Shown here piece after piece: positions 19,137-29,413 of a DNA stretch of 64,000 nt. Position numbers and translations under genes: made by a program. The notes under the pieces are model-generated. The model had not been told where the DNA came from. It saw only the letters and a program-made list of their open reading frames with translations, and ran no database searches. Numbering within the stretch: the stretch's first letter is position 1; the number at the start of each line of letters is the position of its first letter. Where the stretch lies: NCBI GenBank assembly GCA_027577595.1, contig JANBRJ010000027.1:1-64000 (forward strand). Reading direction: 5' to 3'. Source of the stretch: Coemansia sp. RSA 487 (lineage: Eukaryota; Kickxellomycota; Kickxellomycetes; Kickxellales; Kickxellaceae).

Positions 19137-19619
19137 ATGACGTTTGATAACAATTCTTCGAGACCCAAGGACCGCGTTCTTTGCAAGGACGGGCGCGTAT
19201 TCCACGCATGCGAAGTATGTCGCAAAAAGAGGTCTCGCTGCGATGGAGCGCGGCCACAATGCACGGCGTGTCGAACCCGTGGGTTGCCTTGCGAGTACCG
19301 GGCGATGCGGAAGCGCGGAAGACATGGGAAGAAAGAACCACTCGGCGTGCTGCGCTCACCTCAGCAGCACCATTTGTCTTTGCCAATGACTACCAGCACA
19401 TCGGCTATGGCAGCAGCAGCGGCCGCTGCTGCCGCTGCTGCAGTATCGTCTTCCACAACAGATACTCTGAATCTTTTAAACTTTCCGCGCTTCTTTTCGC
19501 TACCTACTGATATCCCTATGCACGCAGTAAGCAACGGAGGAGGAAGAGGAGCGATGGACCCGGTCATCAGCTCCATAGCCTCAGCACCGCCGCAGCAGCA
19601 GCAGCATCAGCATCAGCAT

Positions 19620-19652
<33 letters not shown>

Positions 19653-22600
19653 CAACAGCATCAGCAACAGCAGCATCAGCAACATCCGCCAGATAGCGCT
19701 CCGCTACCACACCAACTGAACATCGGCACACCATCATCGATGTTTCTGGGCTCGCCGTCACCTGTCGCCCCTGGAGTGCACACACAAATGTCGTCACCAC
19801 TCCTGGCGCAGCCGCTGCCTCCACCGCCAATAGCATTTCGGTCAATGTCGACAACAAGCAATTCCCATTTGTTCGACAGCCCTCCAGGCACATTGTCAAT
19901 GGTGGCCGCTGCCATGAATGCGGCGGCTGCTGCTGCCACTATCCAGCCTATAAGCTTAGGCCATCACCAGCAGCAGCAGCACCAGCAACAGTTCCCACAG
20001 CAGCACCAGCACCAGCACCAGCAGCCAGTCGTTTCGCCCGTCCATAGATCACCATCAACTGCGGCAATGGCAGCGGCTGTGGCGGCATTCCACTTCTCGC
20101 CCTCTGCTACGCCTGCCGTTGGCCCACACCACATGCCGCCGCAGATGTCGCAAATGTCGTCGATGGCTTCCATAACAATTCCACACACAGGGACAACCGC
20201 CGTAGACGAAGACAGCGAGGGGGAGGAAGAGGAAGATGATGATGAATTAGACGACGACGACGACGCTAACCAACACCAGCAAATGGACGTCGAGACACCA
20301 AGCGCCGAGCAAAGACAAACGGACCAGCGGACAAAGGACTGGCGGCGTGCAGTTCTCGAGGAAGAGCAGGTCCTAGACGGCCTGGACACCGACGGGGCGG
20401 ACAGCTTCGGCCGCCCGCTGTTTGACATCCACAGCTACCCGCTGCCCAGCGTGTCTGAGCTGGACGAGCAAACCAACGGTATGTTTGAGTACTTCTACAT
20501 GGGCGTGCAAACACTGCATGAGGCGACATTCCGCAGACGGCTGCGCTCGGGGTCGGTGTCTCCAATCCTTATTTACGCCATAATGGCTGTAGGCAGCCGG
20601 TATTCGCGGAAGCCCAGCTTGCACTCGATCAACGGAATGGCGTTCCTCAACGGCGACCGGCATGCGTCTACCGCGTGTGGACTAGCCAGCATCCAGCTCA
20701 ACCACGGCGACCTGGGCTCTGTAGATACTGTGCACGGAATGCTGTTCCTGTCGGTGTACTTTATGGGGCAGGGCAATATGCTCAAATCGCGTATGTACCT
20801 GGTCAAGGCAGTGTGTACGGCGCGCACAATGGGGTTCCAGAACATGGATGCCACCTTTATTCCGTCCAGTCCGATGATTGCGTTCCGCGGCAACTTTGAC
20901 CGCCCCACGCACCAGAAAGGCCGCAGCACCATGTGCTCCTGTCCCCAATCCGTCGACGAGCTGGTGGAGCTGGAAACAAAGCGTCGTATCTGGTGGTTCC
21001 TTGTCTTCGTCGACTACTTTACCGCCAACGTTATGAATATGCCCGTCGAAATTGCCCCCGATTCATACTGTGTGCGGCTCCCGTGCAGCGATGAGGAATG
21101 GATGAGCCCCACGCTCAATGTCCACGAGGCGCTGTCGCCGCTTCTGGCCAACGGATCCACCGCTGTGCGTGACCTGGGCTTCGGCGACCGGCTTGCGTCT
21201 GCGCAGCAGGGAGCCGAGTACCAGCGGCTCAACGGGTTCCACGACTGTCGCCCGCCATGGCTGTACCGACCAGGAGCCTTCTACCTCGAGCGGCTGATGA
21301 TCGAGTTCTGCGACCACTTACGGCGCTTCAACAGCCTGCGGTCGCTAGCCATGCGCTCGTTCTTCTACGCCGAGCCCACCTTTGTTGACGAAGGATACCC
21401 TTACCTGCGCAAAAGAAGGCAGTTCGTGTCCTGGAGCGAGCGGCTCGAGAAGGTAAAGTCGTCGTGGTCGTGGCTCCATTTGCAGCTCAACAAGTGGCTG
21501 GACTCCATTTTGCTCCGGTTTTCCGAGGTGATCAACCGCGTCCCCTCGGATCAGTACAACCGCCAGTACAGACACCAGTATTACTACTACTTGATTGCAG
21601 CTCACTCAACCATAATTATGTCACATGGCGTTGTGCTTCAGCTGTACTCCGATTTCTCACGCTACATCAAGTACCAGCAAGATACAGAAGAAGCAGAGCA
21701 CCAACAGTTTGCTGGGCACCAGAGCAGCACCACGACGTCGCAGACTCCGCCAGTCGATTACGGCAGTCTCAATGGCCTTTCGCTGAGCGAGGGGCTATCG
21801 GAGTTTGCTATCGGCGGATACGGCAGCGCAATGGCTCCACTGATGCAAATGGCGCAAGGGCTCACGGGTACTGGAAGCAGCGGAAGCAGCAGTAGCGCGC
21901 GTGGCGGGTCATCGATCTATGGTAGCGTTATTGGCAGCCCTATCAGTAACGGCAATGGACCCATATCGTTTGATGATCCAAATGGCACGGAGATGTCGGA
22001 GATGGCACGCTTGGGAATCCATTTATCTGGAGCCCCTCCACAGCCAACATCGTCGGTGCTCAGCGGGCCACAAGCAGCGATCAACATCCAGCGCGACTTG
22101 TTCGAAATGGCCACAATTGCGTGGGATGGGTGTGTGTCTACGGCAGAACAGCTGGCATCGATTTTACGCGGCAAACACCCCAAGTTTGTTCTTTTGGGCG
22201 GGCCACCCATTGAAGTGTTCCATGAGCAGGTAAGGTCAGGCGATGCCAATATTCTGTCACAGCCGGGATCGACGTTCAATGCCCCAGGAAGCGGGCCTGG
22301 TGCGGACAACCCCATTCTGTCTGATCCCGATTTCTACATGCGGCTGCAGCCATCCACGGCCTGGTGGATGTTCCTTGTAGCCCAAGTGCAAGTTGGGCAT
22401 ATCAAAAGATTGCTGAAGGAGAGCGAAGGCAGCTTCAAGGTCAGCGCACGTCGCAAGGCCCTGGCCACCCGAGCTGCCCGCGCTAAATCAAGAGACGACA
22501 CGGGTATGCCCGATACACAAAATGCACAGGAAGATCCTCACTCGCTGCTGGGTATTACTGGCAGACCGCAGAAGCCCGCCGACCAAATGCGCCCGCTCTC

Positions 22601-22856
22601 TTCAAGCGTTAACAACTCGGCAGTGATGCTGGCTACGGCCGTGCACTTGTCGAGCTCCGCGCCTGCACCGCCCAATCGCCAGGCGCTGGAGAAGCGAGCA
22701 GCGATCAAGGTGCGTGCATCACGGCTGGTTCGCGCCTACGAAAACCTTTCGTGCATGGTAAAGGTGCTGGAAGGAATGCAACAGTACTGGCAATGCATGG
22801 ACTACATCAGCGTAATCCAAGACATTCTCAAAGGATCTGAACATCCATTACATTAA
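19137..22856 (+). CDS. Large Zn(II)2Cys6 transcription factor with fungal_trans domain
   Basis: A 1239-residue regulator. The zinc cluster is N-terminal: Cys25, 28, 35, 42, 45 and 52, spacing C-x2-C-x6-C-x6-C-x2-C-x6-C, followed by a basic segment (MRKRGRHGKK). Then comes a ~350-residue low-complexity region with poly-Ala, long poly-Gln/His and an acidic run. The fungal-specific middle homology domain starts near residue 440 (FEYFYMGVQTLHEATFRRRL) and has the family's KRRIWW motif near 620. A Ser/Gly-rich insert follows, then a helical C-terminus. This is the GAL4-class layout; the target pathway cannot be read. A splice-acceptor-like sequence directly precedes the ATG. Its stop lies 65 bases from the convergent CKS1 stop. 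Confidence 0.88.
19585..19680 (+). repeat. CAG/CAA/CAT run encoding poly-Gln/His
   Basis: About 30 codons of mixed CAG, CAA and CAT in the zinc-cluster factor. Codon mixing suggests an older, partly stabilised expansion; a second, shorter run lies at 19966-20020. Confidence 0.9.
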
Positions 22857-22921
22857 CTTATATCCTCTTGTTATTTGAAAATACATAAAAAAAAACCTCC
22901 CCACCATATCCATCTCCATGT

Positions 22922-23272
22922 CTAGTTGAACTTTGTATATCTGGGTTGGTAACTCATTTGACGTTTGAATAAAAGGACATGTGGTTCAGGTTCGTGTACC
23001 ATATAGTGTTCCCACCCAGGCGATTGCCGCACACCTAAACCACGCCACTCGACCTCCGTCATTAAACGTGCTGGATTTGGTAAGTATTTCCGTAACCCAT
23101 CAGGTAACGATACGTGCCGGTACTCGTATTCGTCATCGTTGTACCGGTCAGAATAGTAGATGTCATCAGCGTACTTTGCAATGTCCATCCGTTTTTGTTC
23201 CTCCACTGTTAGCTTGTGGAATGCGGCCACGGCTGCGGGGTCTCCGTTCTTTAGTTTTGCTGGGAACGACAT
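22922..23272 (-). CDS. CKS1: Cyclin-dependent kinase regulatory subunit (Cks1/Suc1)
   Basis: A 116-residue protein starting at ATG 23272; an in-frame GTG three codons upstream is not needed, and a TAA lies shortly before it. The Cks core is unmistakable: [20 protein letters not shown] (about residues 38-57), then [20 protein letters not shown] and the terminal [12 protein letters not shown]. The HxPEPH hinge needed for strand exchange and the phosphate-binding Arg/Ser/Trp residues are present. Cks1 binds the CDK and reads primed phosphothreonines, promoting multisite phosphorylation and APC/C regulation. The ~35-residue N-terminal extension is longer than in yeast Suc1. It faces the zinc-cluster factor tail to tail. 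Confidence 0.96.
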   Translation of the reverse strand: MSFPAKLKNGDPAAVAAFHKLTVEEQKRMDIAKYADDIYYSDRYNDDEYEYRHVSLPDGLRKYLPNPARLMTEVEWRGLGVRQSPGWEHYMVHEPEPHVLLFKRQMSYQPRYTKFN

Positions 23273-23703
23273 TAATTCCACCCTTTTACTTGCTTAATAA
23301 TGTGATACAATATAATATATAATAGGAACCAAATGTGCAAAATAAAAAAATAGTAATAAAAATAATACTTTTTTTTGAATAAAGTGTACAAAAAAAAAAG
23401 AGCGGTTTTTCGTGTTTCCCTTGTCCAAAAGTTCTCACTTGTTTCCTTTTTTCGTTGCTGCGCCGCTTTATTTGTTTCTTCTGATCAATCACACGATCTG
23501 ATCACGCCGTTATACAAAACATCCCGCGTCTCCAGCCCAGTTTTTAAGAATAGTTCAATCTGGCTGCTGTGCGCGTCCAGACTTTCTTTCCCTCCCCTCT
23601 TTTCCTTTCGCCTCTTTTTTTTTCTTTCCTTGAACTTTTTACAACGCGTTTCTGGTCCTTTATTTATCTCTTTTATTTATCTAATTATTAATCGGGAAAG
23701 GAA
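23273..23703. promoter_or_regulatory. Divergent promoter between CKS1 and the SET-domain gene
   Basis: A 431-base interval, AT-rich on the CKS1 side (ATAATATATAATAGGAACC near 23310) and strongly T/C-rich on the SET side (23580-23690). No specific site was identified. Confidence 0.45.
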
Positions 23704-25728
23704 ATGACACTACCGTCGTCAGTGTCTTCAATGGATGCCCTGACGCTCTCGAAATACGACGACCTGCTCAGTGATGTGCTTTTGGACCAGGTAGGGCTAT
23801 GGTTTGCTACGCGCAAAATGTTCCCTCGGTACCGTACCGCACGCGTCAGCACAGCGTCTACCGTTGAGCTAGTGCGTCGCGTTGCGCACAAGAAACTACC
23901 ACTAGCCGATGCAGTGGACCAGCTTCTTTTGGACGAATATGTGGCAGCGTTCCTTCGCCTCAAGACACCGCGGCAAGTATCGGACTTTAGATTACATGCT
24001 GGTCGCTATTTGTCGATGTATTTGCCGGAAGCTGGGTACGAGATTGGACAAACCGAGCGGTACAAAGTGGTTACCGGGACAAGCGAAGCCAAAGTGGTGG
24101 CTACCAAGCGGTACACTTTGGGCATGGTTATCAACCTGTGCTCTGGCAGCGTGGCCATCTTGAATGACCGCGAGATCCAAAGGATGGAGCGTGAGCATGT
24201 CGATTTCAGCGTCATGTGGTGGACCAAGAAAAAGTCTATGTGTTTGTTTCTGGGCCCCGCACGCTTCGTCAACCACGACTGTGACTCGAATTGCCAGTTC
24301 ACTGCGCTGGGCTCCGACGCCATTTGCTTCCAGGCTCTGCGCACAATTGAGCCAGGCGATGAAATCACCACGAACTACGGGAGCGACTACTTTGGCCCGA
24401 GTAACTGCGAATGCCTGTGCGCTACATGTGAAAAGTACGGCCGTGGATGGTACGCGCCGCAGGAAGCAGAATCGGAAGGCATTGCACATATGTCGCCGGC
24501 GGATACCGATACAGAGTCCATTGCAGGCGATTTGGCGCTGGCACGGATGCGCACGCGTAACAAGGGCCTTCGCTCGGTAACCCCACGCAGCTGTTTGCCC
24601 GCTAAAAGCCGTAACACAAGCGATGCTGATGGGACGCCTGTTTGTGCAAACTGCTCAGACTCTTGCGACTTGCAGCCTGCTTTGCTACAGCCGCCTGCTA
24701 CACCCGACTCTGTTGGCCAAACACCTGCAGCAGCCAGCAAGAAAACACAACGTGTCCTTTGCCGACGGTGCACGCGCCACGAGTTCCTCTTCAACTGCGT
24801 GTGGCCCGGCCGGCCCCAACAACCACGTAAACGCATTGCCAAACGCAACAGTAACAAGCGATCTTTGCACGAATCGCGCCGTCCGGGAGAAAAAGAAGGA
24901 GGAGGAGGAGGAGGAGAAGGAGAAGGAGAAAATCGAGGAAGTACTTCTAAAAGAACGGCATTCAAGACTGTGCCGAAAAAGGCAAAGAAGCCCCGAGTGC
25001 CAACAATATTCGACGGCGCCCAGGGCCCCGTAGACGCCTCGGCTGCGCAAATGTTTGCCAGCCGGATGAACGGCACGCCTGTGCTTGTGGATCCGCTGGA
25101 AGATGCATCGCCGGTCAGCAAGTGGTGGCCCGGAGTCATAGTCGATTGCCAAAAGAAGGATGAAAGCACCCCTATTTACCGTGTACGGTTCTTTGAGGAC
25201 GGGTCGTATGCATCGTGTGGTGCACACGAAATGGTACTCCTCGACCCCAAGAATTCACTCGAGGCACAGTCGCTCCTAGGCGACCACGCCAAACGCCGCG
25301 CCTTGGCTTACTACGAATGGCGGTTCCTTGCACCCCTCAGAAAGGGTCTCAAAGAAAACCACGATGACTCTCTTATCATCGGCGTCAACGAGACTGCTAT
25401 GCTCCGTGAGCTGCGCCCAACCGATGCATTGGCCACTGCCCCAGCTGCCGATATGGACCCCGAGATCGCCTTTGATGATTTCTTTGGCACTGACACCACT
25501 GGAGGAAGCCGTCGATCTCGTGAATGCGTGCGCGCGTATTTGCACGTGATCGGCGACACGGTTCGCTCAATTGATGCGCGTGATTGCAAACCGTACCAGG
25601 CGCGTGTGGTGGATATCGAGTTTCTTAACAATGCCGGCCGCTTTGGGCTGCACTATTATGTACATTACCTTGGATGGAGTACAAAATTTGATGAGTGGGT
25701 TCCACCGTCCCGTATTGTCAACAAGTAA
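23704..25728 (+). CDS. SET9: Suv4-20/SET9-type histone methyltransferase with Tudor-like and chromo-barrel-like C-terminus
   Basis: A 674-residue protein. Residues ~10-240 match the Suv4-20/Set9 (KMT5) class: an N-terminal helical region, then a SET domain with the AdoMet/catalytic motif RFVNHDCDSNC (187-197), NYGSDYF (224-230) and a post-SET cluster of cysteines (CECLCATCEKYG). Such enzymes di- and trimethylate histone H4 lysine 20. A Cys-rich segment near 315-365 (CANCSDSC, CRRCTRH) could bind zinc. Beyond a basic linker lies a Tudor-like module (WWPGVIVDCQ from 474) and, at the very end, a chromo-barrel/Tudor-knot signature (VHYLGWSTKFDEWVPPSRIV) like that of Esa1/MOF/MRG15. These readers would couple writing to binding of methylated histones; that link is inferred. 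Confidence 0.85.
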   Translation: MTLPSSVSSMDALTLSKYDDLLSDVLLDQVGLWFATRKMFPRYRTARVSTASTVELVRRVAHKKLPLADAVDQLLLDEYVAAFLRLKTPRQVSDFRLHAGRYLSMYLPEAGYEIGQTERYKVVTGTSEAKVVATKRYTLGMVINLCSGSVAILNDREIQRMEREHVDFSVMWWTKKKSMCLFLGPARFVNHDCDSNCQFTALGSDAICFQALRTIEPGDEITTNYGSDYFGPSNCECLCATCEKYGRGWYAPQEAESEGIAHMSPADTDTESIAGDLALARMRTRNKGLRSVTPRSCLPAKSRNTSDADGTPVCANCSDSCDLQPALLQPPATPDSVGQTPAAASKKTQRVLCRRCTRHEFLFNCVWPGRPQQPRKRIAKRNSNKRSLHESRRPGEKEGGGGGGEGEGENRGSTSKRTAFKTVPKKAKKPRVPTIFDGAQGPVDASAAQMFASRMNGTPVLVDPLEDASPVSKWWPGVIVDCQKKDESTPIYRVRFFEDGSYASCGAHEMVLLDPKNSLEAQSLLGDHAKRRALAYYEWRFLAPLRKGLKENHDDSLIIGVNETAMLRELRPTDALATAPAADMDPEIAFDDFFGTDTTGGSRRSRECVRAYLHVIGDTVRSIDARDCKPYQARVVDIEFLNNAGRFGLHYYVHYLGWSTKFDEWVPPSRIVNK

Positions 25729-25779
25729 GCTAGCTATGTTTAATATACAAAGGATTAATTTTTTTAAATAAGAAAAGAT

Positions 25780-26268
25780 TTAAATGTTTTGTCTTTCCTT
25801 GCTGCTACGATCACGGATTTTAGACGCTTTTGTGGTTCTGCCAAGACTTTGCTCCACATCCGCCCACTCAGCCAACATGTCCGCAAAACTAATGGGCTTT
25901 TCATCTATCTTCAGTAGCTCTTTGGGCAACTCTTGCATCAGTTGGACGGCCCTGTCATACGCTGCTGATGCATTAATAGCATCTCCGCTTTCTTTGTATG
26001 CGACTGCCAAGTCGTGGGTCGTTGTTACTCGATCGACTAACAGTGCACCAAAAGATGCAGACGGTAGCAGAGTCTTGGCATCCTCCTGGCGAAGCTTACT
26101 GCATGTTGTGTCGAATGTACGGATTGACGGATGCATATCCAATAGTGATGCTTTTTTGGCCAAGCATACGAGTCGTGTGTGGGAGTCGGTAGTTGGTCTT
26201 GATGCAAGCACTGTATAGAGCGCGAGTGATTTGTGGAACTTTTCGTTGGAACCTGGATCGTCAGACAT
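25780..26268 (-). CDS. Small TPR-like hypothetical protein
   Basis: About 162 residues from the ATG at 26268, chosen because the preceding 32 codons up to 26364 are basic and leader-like. The protein is alpha-helical and polar. The segment SFGALLVDRVTTTHDLAVAY followed by GDAINASAAYDRAVQLMQEL has the small/large residue pattern of one or two TPR-like helical hairpins. A charged C-terminus (KASKIRDRSSKERQ) follows. I do not recognise the family. It is convergent with the SET gene, with 51 bases between stop codons. Good codon use supports it being real. Confidence 0.6.
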   Translation of the reverse strand: MSDDPGSNEKFHKSLALYTVLASRPTTDSHTRLVCLAKKASLLDMHPSIRTFDTTCSKLRQEDAKTLLPSASFGALLVDRVTTTHDLAVAYKESGDAINASAAYDRAVQLMQELPKELLKIDEKPISFADMLAEWADVEQSLGRTTKASKIRDRSSKERQNI

Positions 26269-27499
26269 GTTTTTTTTATGAAGAGTGGGATGTGGCGAGA
26301 ATGAAAATAACATTCTTTTTTTCAAACGTTTGATGGGGAGGGAAATTCGAGATAAAAGTCTCATGCTTGTTTGTTAGTGGCGATTATGGGGGGGATCTGA
26401 TCAAGAACGGAAGACCGAGTGATGCAATTCACTCTCGGCTCTTTTAAGAACCGGTTGTCAATCTTTTTTAAAATAAAAGAGCATAAAGAGCCGATCCAAT
26501 CAGCCACCCAGAGAAAGGAATGTCCAATTTCACCATTCATTAAATACATGGTTGATGTTTTTGTAAAAAAAAAAAATTTACTGGGGGAGGACCAGTAGAA
26601 AGCGGAGCTTGCCAGAATTGGAATGAACGGAAAATTCCAGATAATTATTTAAAGTAAAGCGAAAACAATGAGGCAAACATTATGCATGCCAAGAAAACGA
26701 TAAAGGAAAAACAAGTTTGCGCTTTGTCCGCAATTCTTGGTTTTGTTGCTGAATTTCTTGGCATGATGAGAAAATGCTGCACTCTTCGGTCACTGGATCT
26801 GCACTGTTTTTTGAATTTTTGGACAACAGTTTCTTGGCATCTCGCGGCAATCCTCTGTGTCCAGAATGAATCATGCTGAAAGGCTTTTTTTCACCCACTA
26901 TACATACTTGATCTTGCGAGGTAAGGAGAGATGGACTTGATGAAAACCACCACCGCTCTTTACAGAACCAGAAACGCCATTCTTTCTTTCGTGGAGGAAG
27001 GATAGCATCTTCTCCAGAAAGCAGGTATATATCCAACCAAGGCTGCACTTTCTGCACAACGTATAGCGTTGTGCATGGAGAAGAGAGCCCCCATCATGTT
27101 TATCAAATGACAACGACCTTCAGTATATCTCCCCTTCTTTCTCCCTTTATGCGTCCTTTGTAGTTTTGTCTTTCCGGAAAAGCTGCCGCATTTTGCTTTT
27201 TTTGCGCCATTCCACAACCCCTTATTTTCTAAAAATACGCCAGATATCAGTTGTTTCCATCCGCACCTTCCATCTACCAGACACGCTCCCCTTCCTCAAC
27301 AAAAAAGAAACATATCCCTCGCGTGTCCAAACACCAACAAAAACAAAGTTTTCTCCTTCCCCCATCCCCCGCCCGAAATTAGCATCCTTTTCTCCAGTTA
27401 TCTACTTTTCCAAATACATTCCCCTTTTTACTGCTTCATATATCGAACCCGCCTGCGTTTTCTTTTCATATAGCCAAAGCCTTATCTCTTTATACCGAT
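26269..27499. other. 1.2 kb intergenic region upstream of the trihelix gene
   Basis: No convincing gene. A 10-base inverted repeat (TCGGCTCTTT at 26435-26444, AAAGAGCCGA at 26485-26494) can form a stem with a ~40-base loop. ORFs on both strands here (for example 26680-27057 minus) lack domain signals and have poor composition. The last 300 bases before 27500 are C/T-rich with poly-C/T strings, as in other long leaders in this window. Confidence 0.4.
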
Positions 27500-29413
27500 A
27501 TGACATCTGGAAATCAGGATGGTTCTGGAAACAGCGCGGTATCGGCCGCCGCTGCAGCAGTAGCAGTAGCAGCCGCTGCCGCTGCAGCCGCAGGAACGCC
27601 CATTTCCAACTCCACACACTGGAGCACTGAAGAGACCAAACTGCTTATCAAGACGTGGGGCGAGCACCGAGACGAGTTTGCCGAGATCAAGCGCAACCTC
27701 AGTGTGTGGAACAAGGTGCTTGAGCGGCTCCTCACGGCCGGATTCTTCCGCACAGTCGAACAGTGCCGCAACCGGTGGAAGTTCCTAGAAACAAAGTACC
27801 GGACAGCATTTAAAGAGATAGACGAAAAGGGACGCACGCCTTGGGAGTTTTTTGAGGATATGGATATGGCCAAGCGTGGGGTTGATTCGCCACAGCCCAG
27901 AGACTACCACCAGTCCAAACGGTTTGCATTGGAAGCGTCACCTTCGTCGCAAAAGTCGCGCCGCCTGAGCCCTATTAGTGTGGACAACGGGCCGCCTATG
28001 TTTACCGACGCACAGGGCCGCGTCCATTTGCCTCCCATTCACACCCCCTCCAACGCACCGGCGTTCGGCCTCTCCTCGGGGCCACGCGAGTCGCCGCCGC
28101 ACATGCACTCCATGTACCACCCACAACAGCCGCCGCCGCCGCCGCCGCCGCCTCCCTCTCACCAGCACCACCAGCAGCAACAACAACAACAGCAACATAG
28201 CCAACAGCACCATACTCAGCAGCTGGCTGCGTCGCCAATGCAGGGAGGGGGCGCTTCGATGGGCCGCCACCTATCGGCGATGCCATCGGCCTCTGCTCCA
28301 CAAATGACCTCCCGCCACATGCACCAGTACTCTCACGCCGCCCGCACGCAGCCTCTCCACCCCACGACGCCATCCAGATCGATGCCGTCTGCTTCTCTGC
28401 GCACCAGCTACATCCACCCGTACCAGCATCATCGCCATGCGCGCACATCGTCAGCCGATAATATGCGAAGCGAATACATCCACGAGGCCTACCCTCCTCC
28501 TTCTCATCCTCCACAGCGCACCATTCCAGCTGCCGATGACGCTTACATACGCCCCACACGACTGCACAGCAACGCAGCCACCACTGCAGCCGCTATCCTC
28601 ACAGGCATTGATGATCCAAACGAAAGAGACCATCCAGTAGCCGGTACACGCAAGCGCAACAGGTCGCTCCACCACCGCACCAGCATCTCAAGCACCGACA
28701 ACACGCTGGACGATAGCACCATGCCCACACTCCCCCCGGGAATCGACAAGGTAGAGCTGACGGGGACGGTGCGCAGAACAGATTTGCTGGAGTTCCTCCG
28801 CGAATTGTCCAAACTGCGCGAACACCGCGAGGCCATTCGTATCGAAGAGCGCAAGCGGTATGAGGAGATGTGCTCGACCGAAGAATGGCGGTTTCATGAG
28901 TTCCAAATGTCCTTGGTCAACATGGCGCAATCCTCGTTGGCTCCACATGCCATTGACACCGATGGCAGCGACATCGACAACAGATCGCCCTGCATTTCGA
29001 GGACCCATTGCAAGGCTTCGTCAGTTGCCAACAGTCAATCAGGGTCCCCCCGACCCAGAGCTCCCTCTACCAATGCTGAAGCTGCCACGAGAGAAAGGAT
29101 AACGTTTGTTGCCGAACCTGCCGAAGCGTTTTCCACGCATGCTGCCACCGAATCCCAAGGCTCGAACCATTCTTCTTCTGGCACGTCAGAGGAAGGCGAA
29201 GTCGTAGAAAGAGATGAAACTATTATGCGGTCGCGAGTACGCACTCCTTCGAGTTCTTTCGGCACCGCACATTTATCGGCAGCCATTGCGCGTGCTGGAA
29301 CCCGTTCGTCACTACGGCGAACAGGCAGTAGCGATGCTGAACTGGAAACAAATAACCGGCATATTTCATCCACATCATCGTCACCACTTGAAGTACGCCC
29401 CACAAAAGCTTGA
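27500..29413 (+). CDS. Trihelix / Myb-SANT-like DNA-binding protein
   Basis: A 637-residue protein. After an alanine-rich start, residues ~38-115 form a Myb/SANT-like (trihelix, Myb_DNA-bind_4) domain: HWSTEETKLLIKTWGEH, then VWNKVLERL and QCRNRWKFLETKYR, with the tryptophans at the expected helix positions. A long Pro/Gln/His-rich region follows, including poly-Pro and poly-Gln. Near 415-480 a charged helix (DLLEFLRELSKLREHREAIRIEE) resembles the C-terminal coiled coil of related trihelix factors. It is probably a sequence-specific nuclear regulator; targets unknown. The start at 27500 is the first ATG of the frame and lies after a pyrimidine-rich leader. Confidence 0.82.
   Translation: MTSGNQDGSGNSAVSAAAAAVAVAAAAAAAAGTPISNSTHWSTEETKLLIKTWGEHRDEFAEIKRNLSVWNKVLERLLTAGFFRTVEQCRNRWKFLETKYRTAFKEIDEKGRTPWEFFEDMDMAKRGVDSPQPRDYHQSKRFALEASPSSQKSRRLSPISVDNGPPMFTDAQGRVHLPPIHTPSNAPAFGLSSGPRESPPHMHSMYHPQQPPPPPPPPPSHQHHQQQQQQQQHSQQHHTQQLAASPMQGGGASMGRHLSAMPSASAPQMTSRHMHQYSHAARTQPLHPTTPSRSMPSASLRTSYIHPYQHHRHARTSSADNMRSEYIHEAYPPPSHPPQRTIPAADDAYIRPTRLHSNAATTAAAILTGIDDPNERDHPVAGTRKRNRSLHHRTSISSTDNTLDDSTMPTLPPGIDKVELTGTVRRTDLLEFLRELSKLREHREAIRIEERKRYEEMCSTEEWRFHEFQMSLVNMAQSSLAPHAIDTDGSDIDNRSPCISRTHCKASSVANSQSGSPRPRAPSTNAEAATRERITFVAEPAEAFSTHAATESQGSNHSSSGTSEEGEVVERDETIMRSRVRTPSSSFGTAHLSAAIARAGTRSSLRRTGSSDAELETNNRHISSTSSSPLEVRPTKA

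Noticed and set aside
24387-25169. 260-codon minus-strand ORF
   Set aside because: Antisense shadow of the SET-domain gene with no domain of its own.
26680-27057. 125-codon minus-strand ORF
   Set aside because: No domain; overlapped by other equally weak ORFs in the same spacer.
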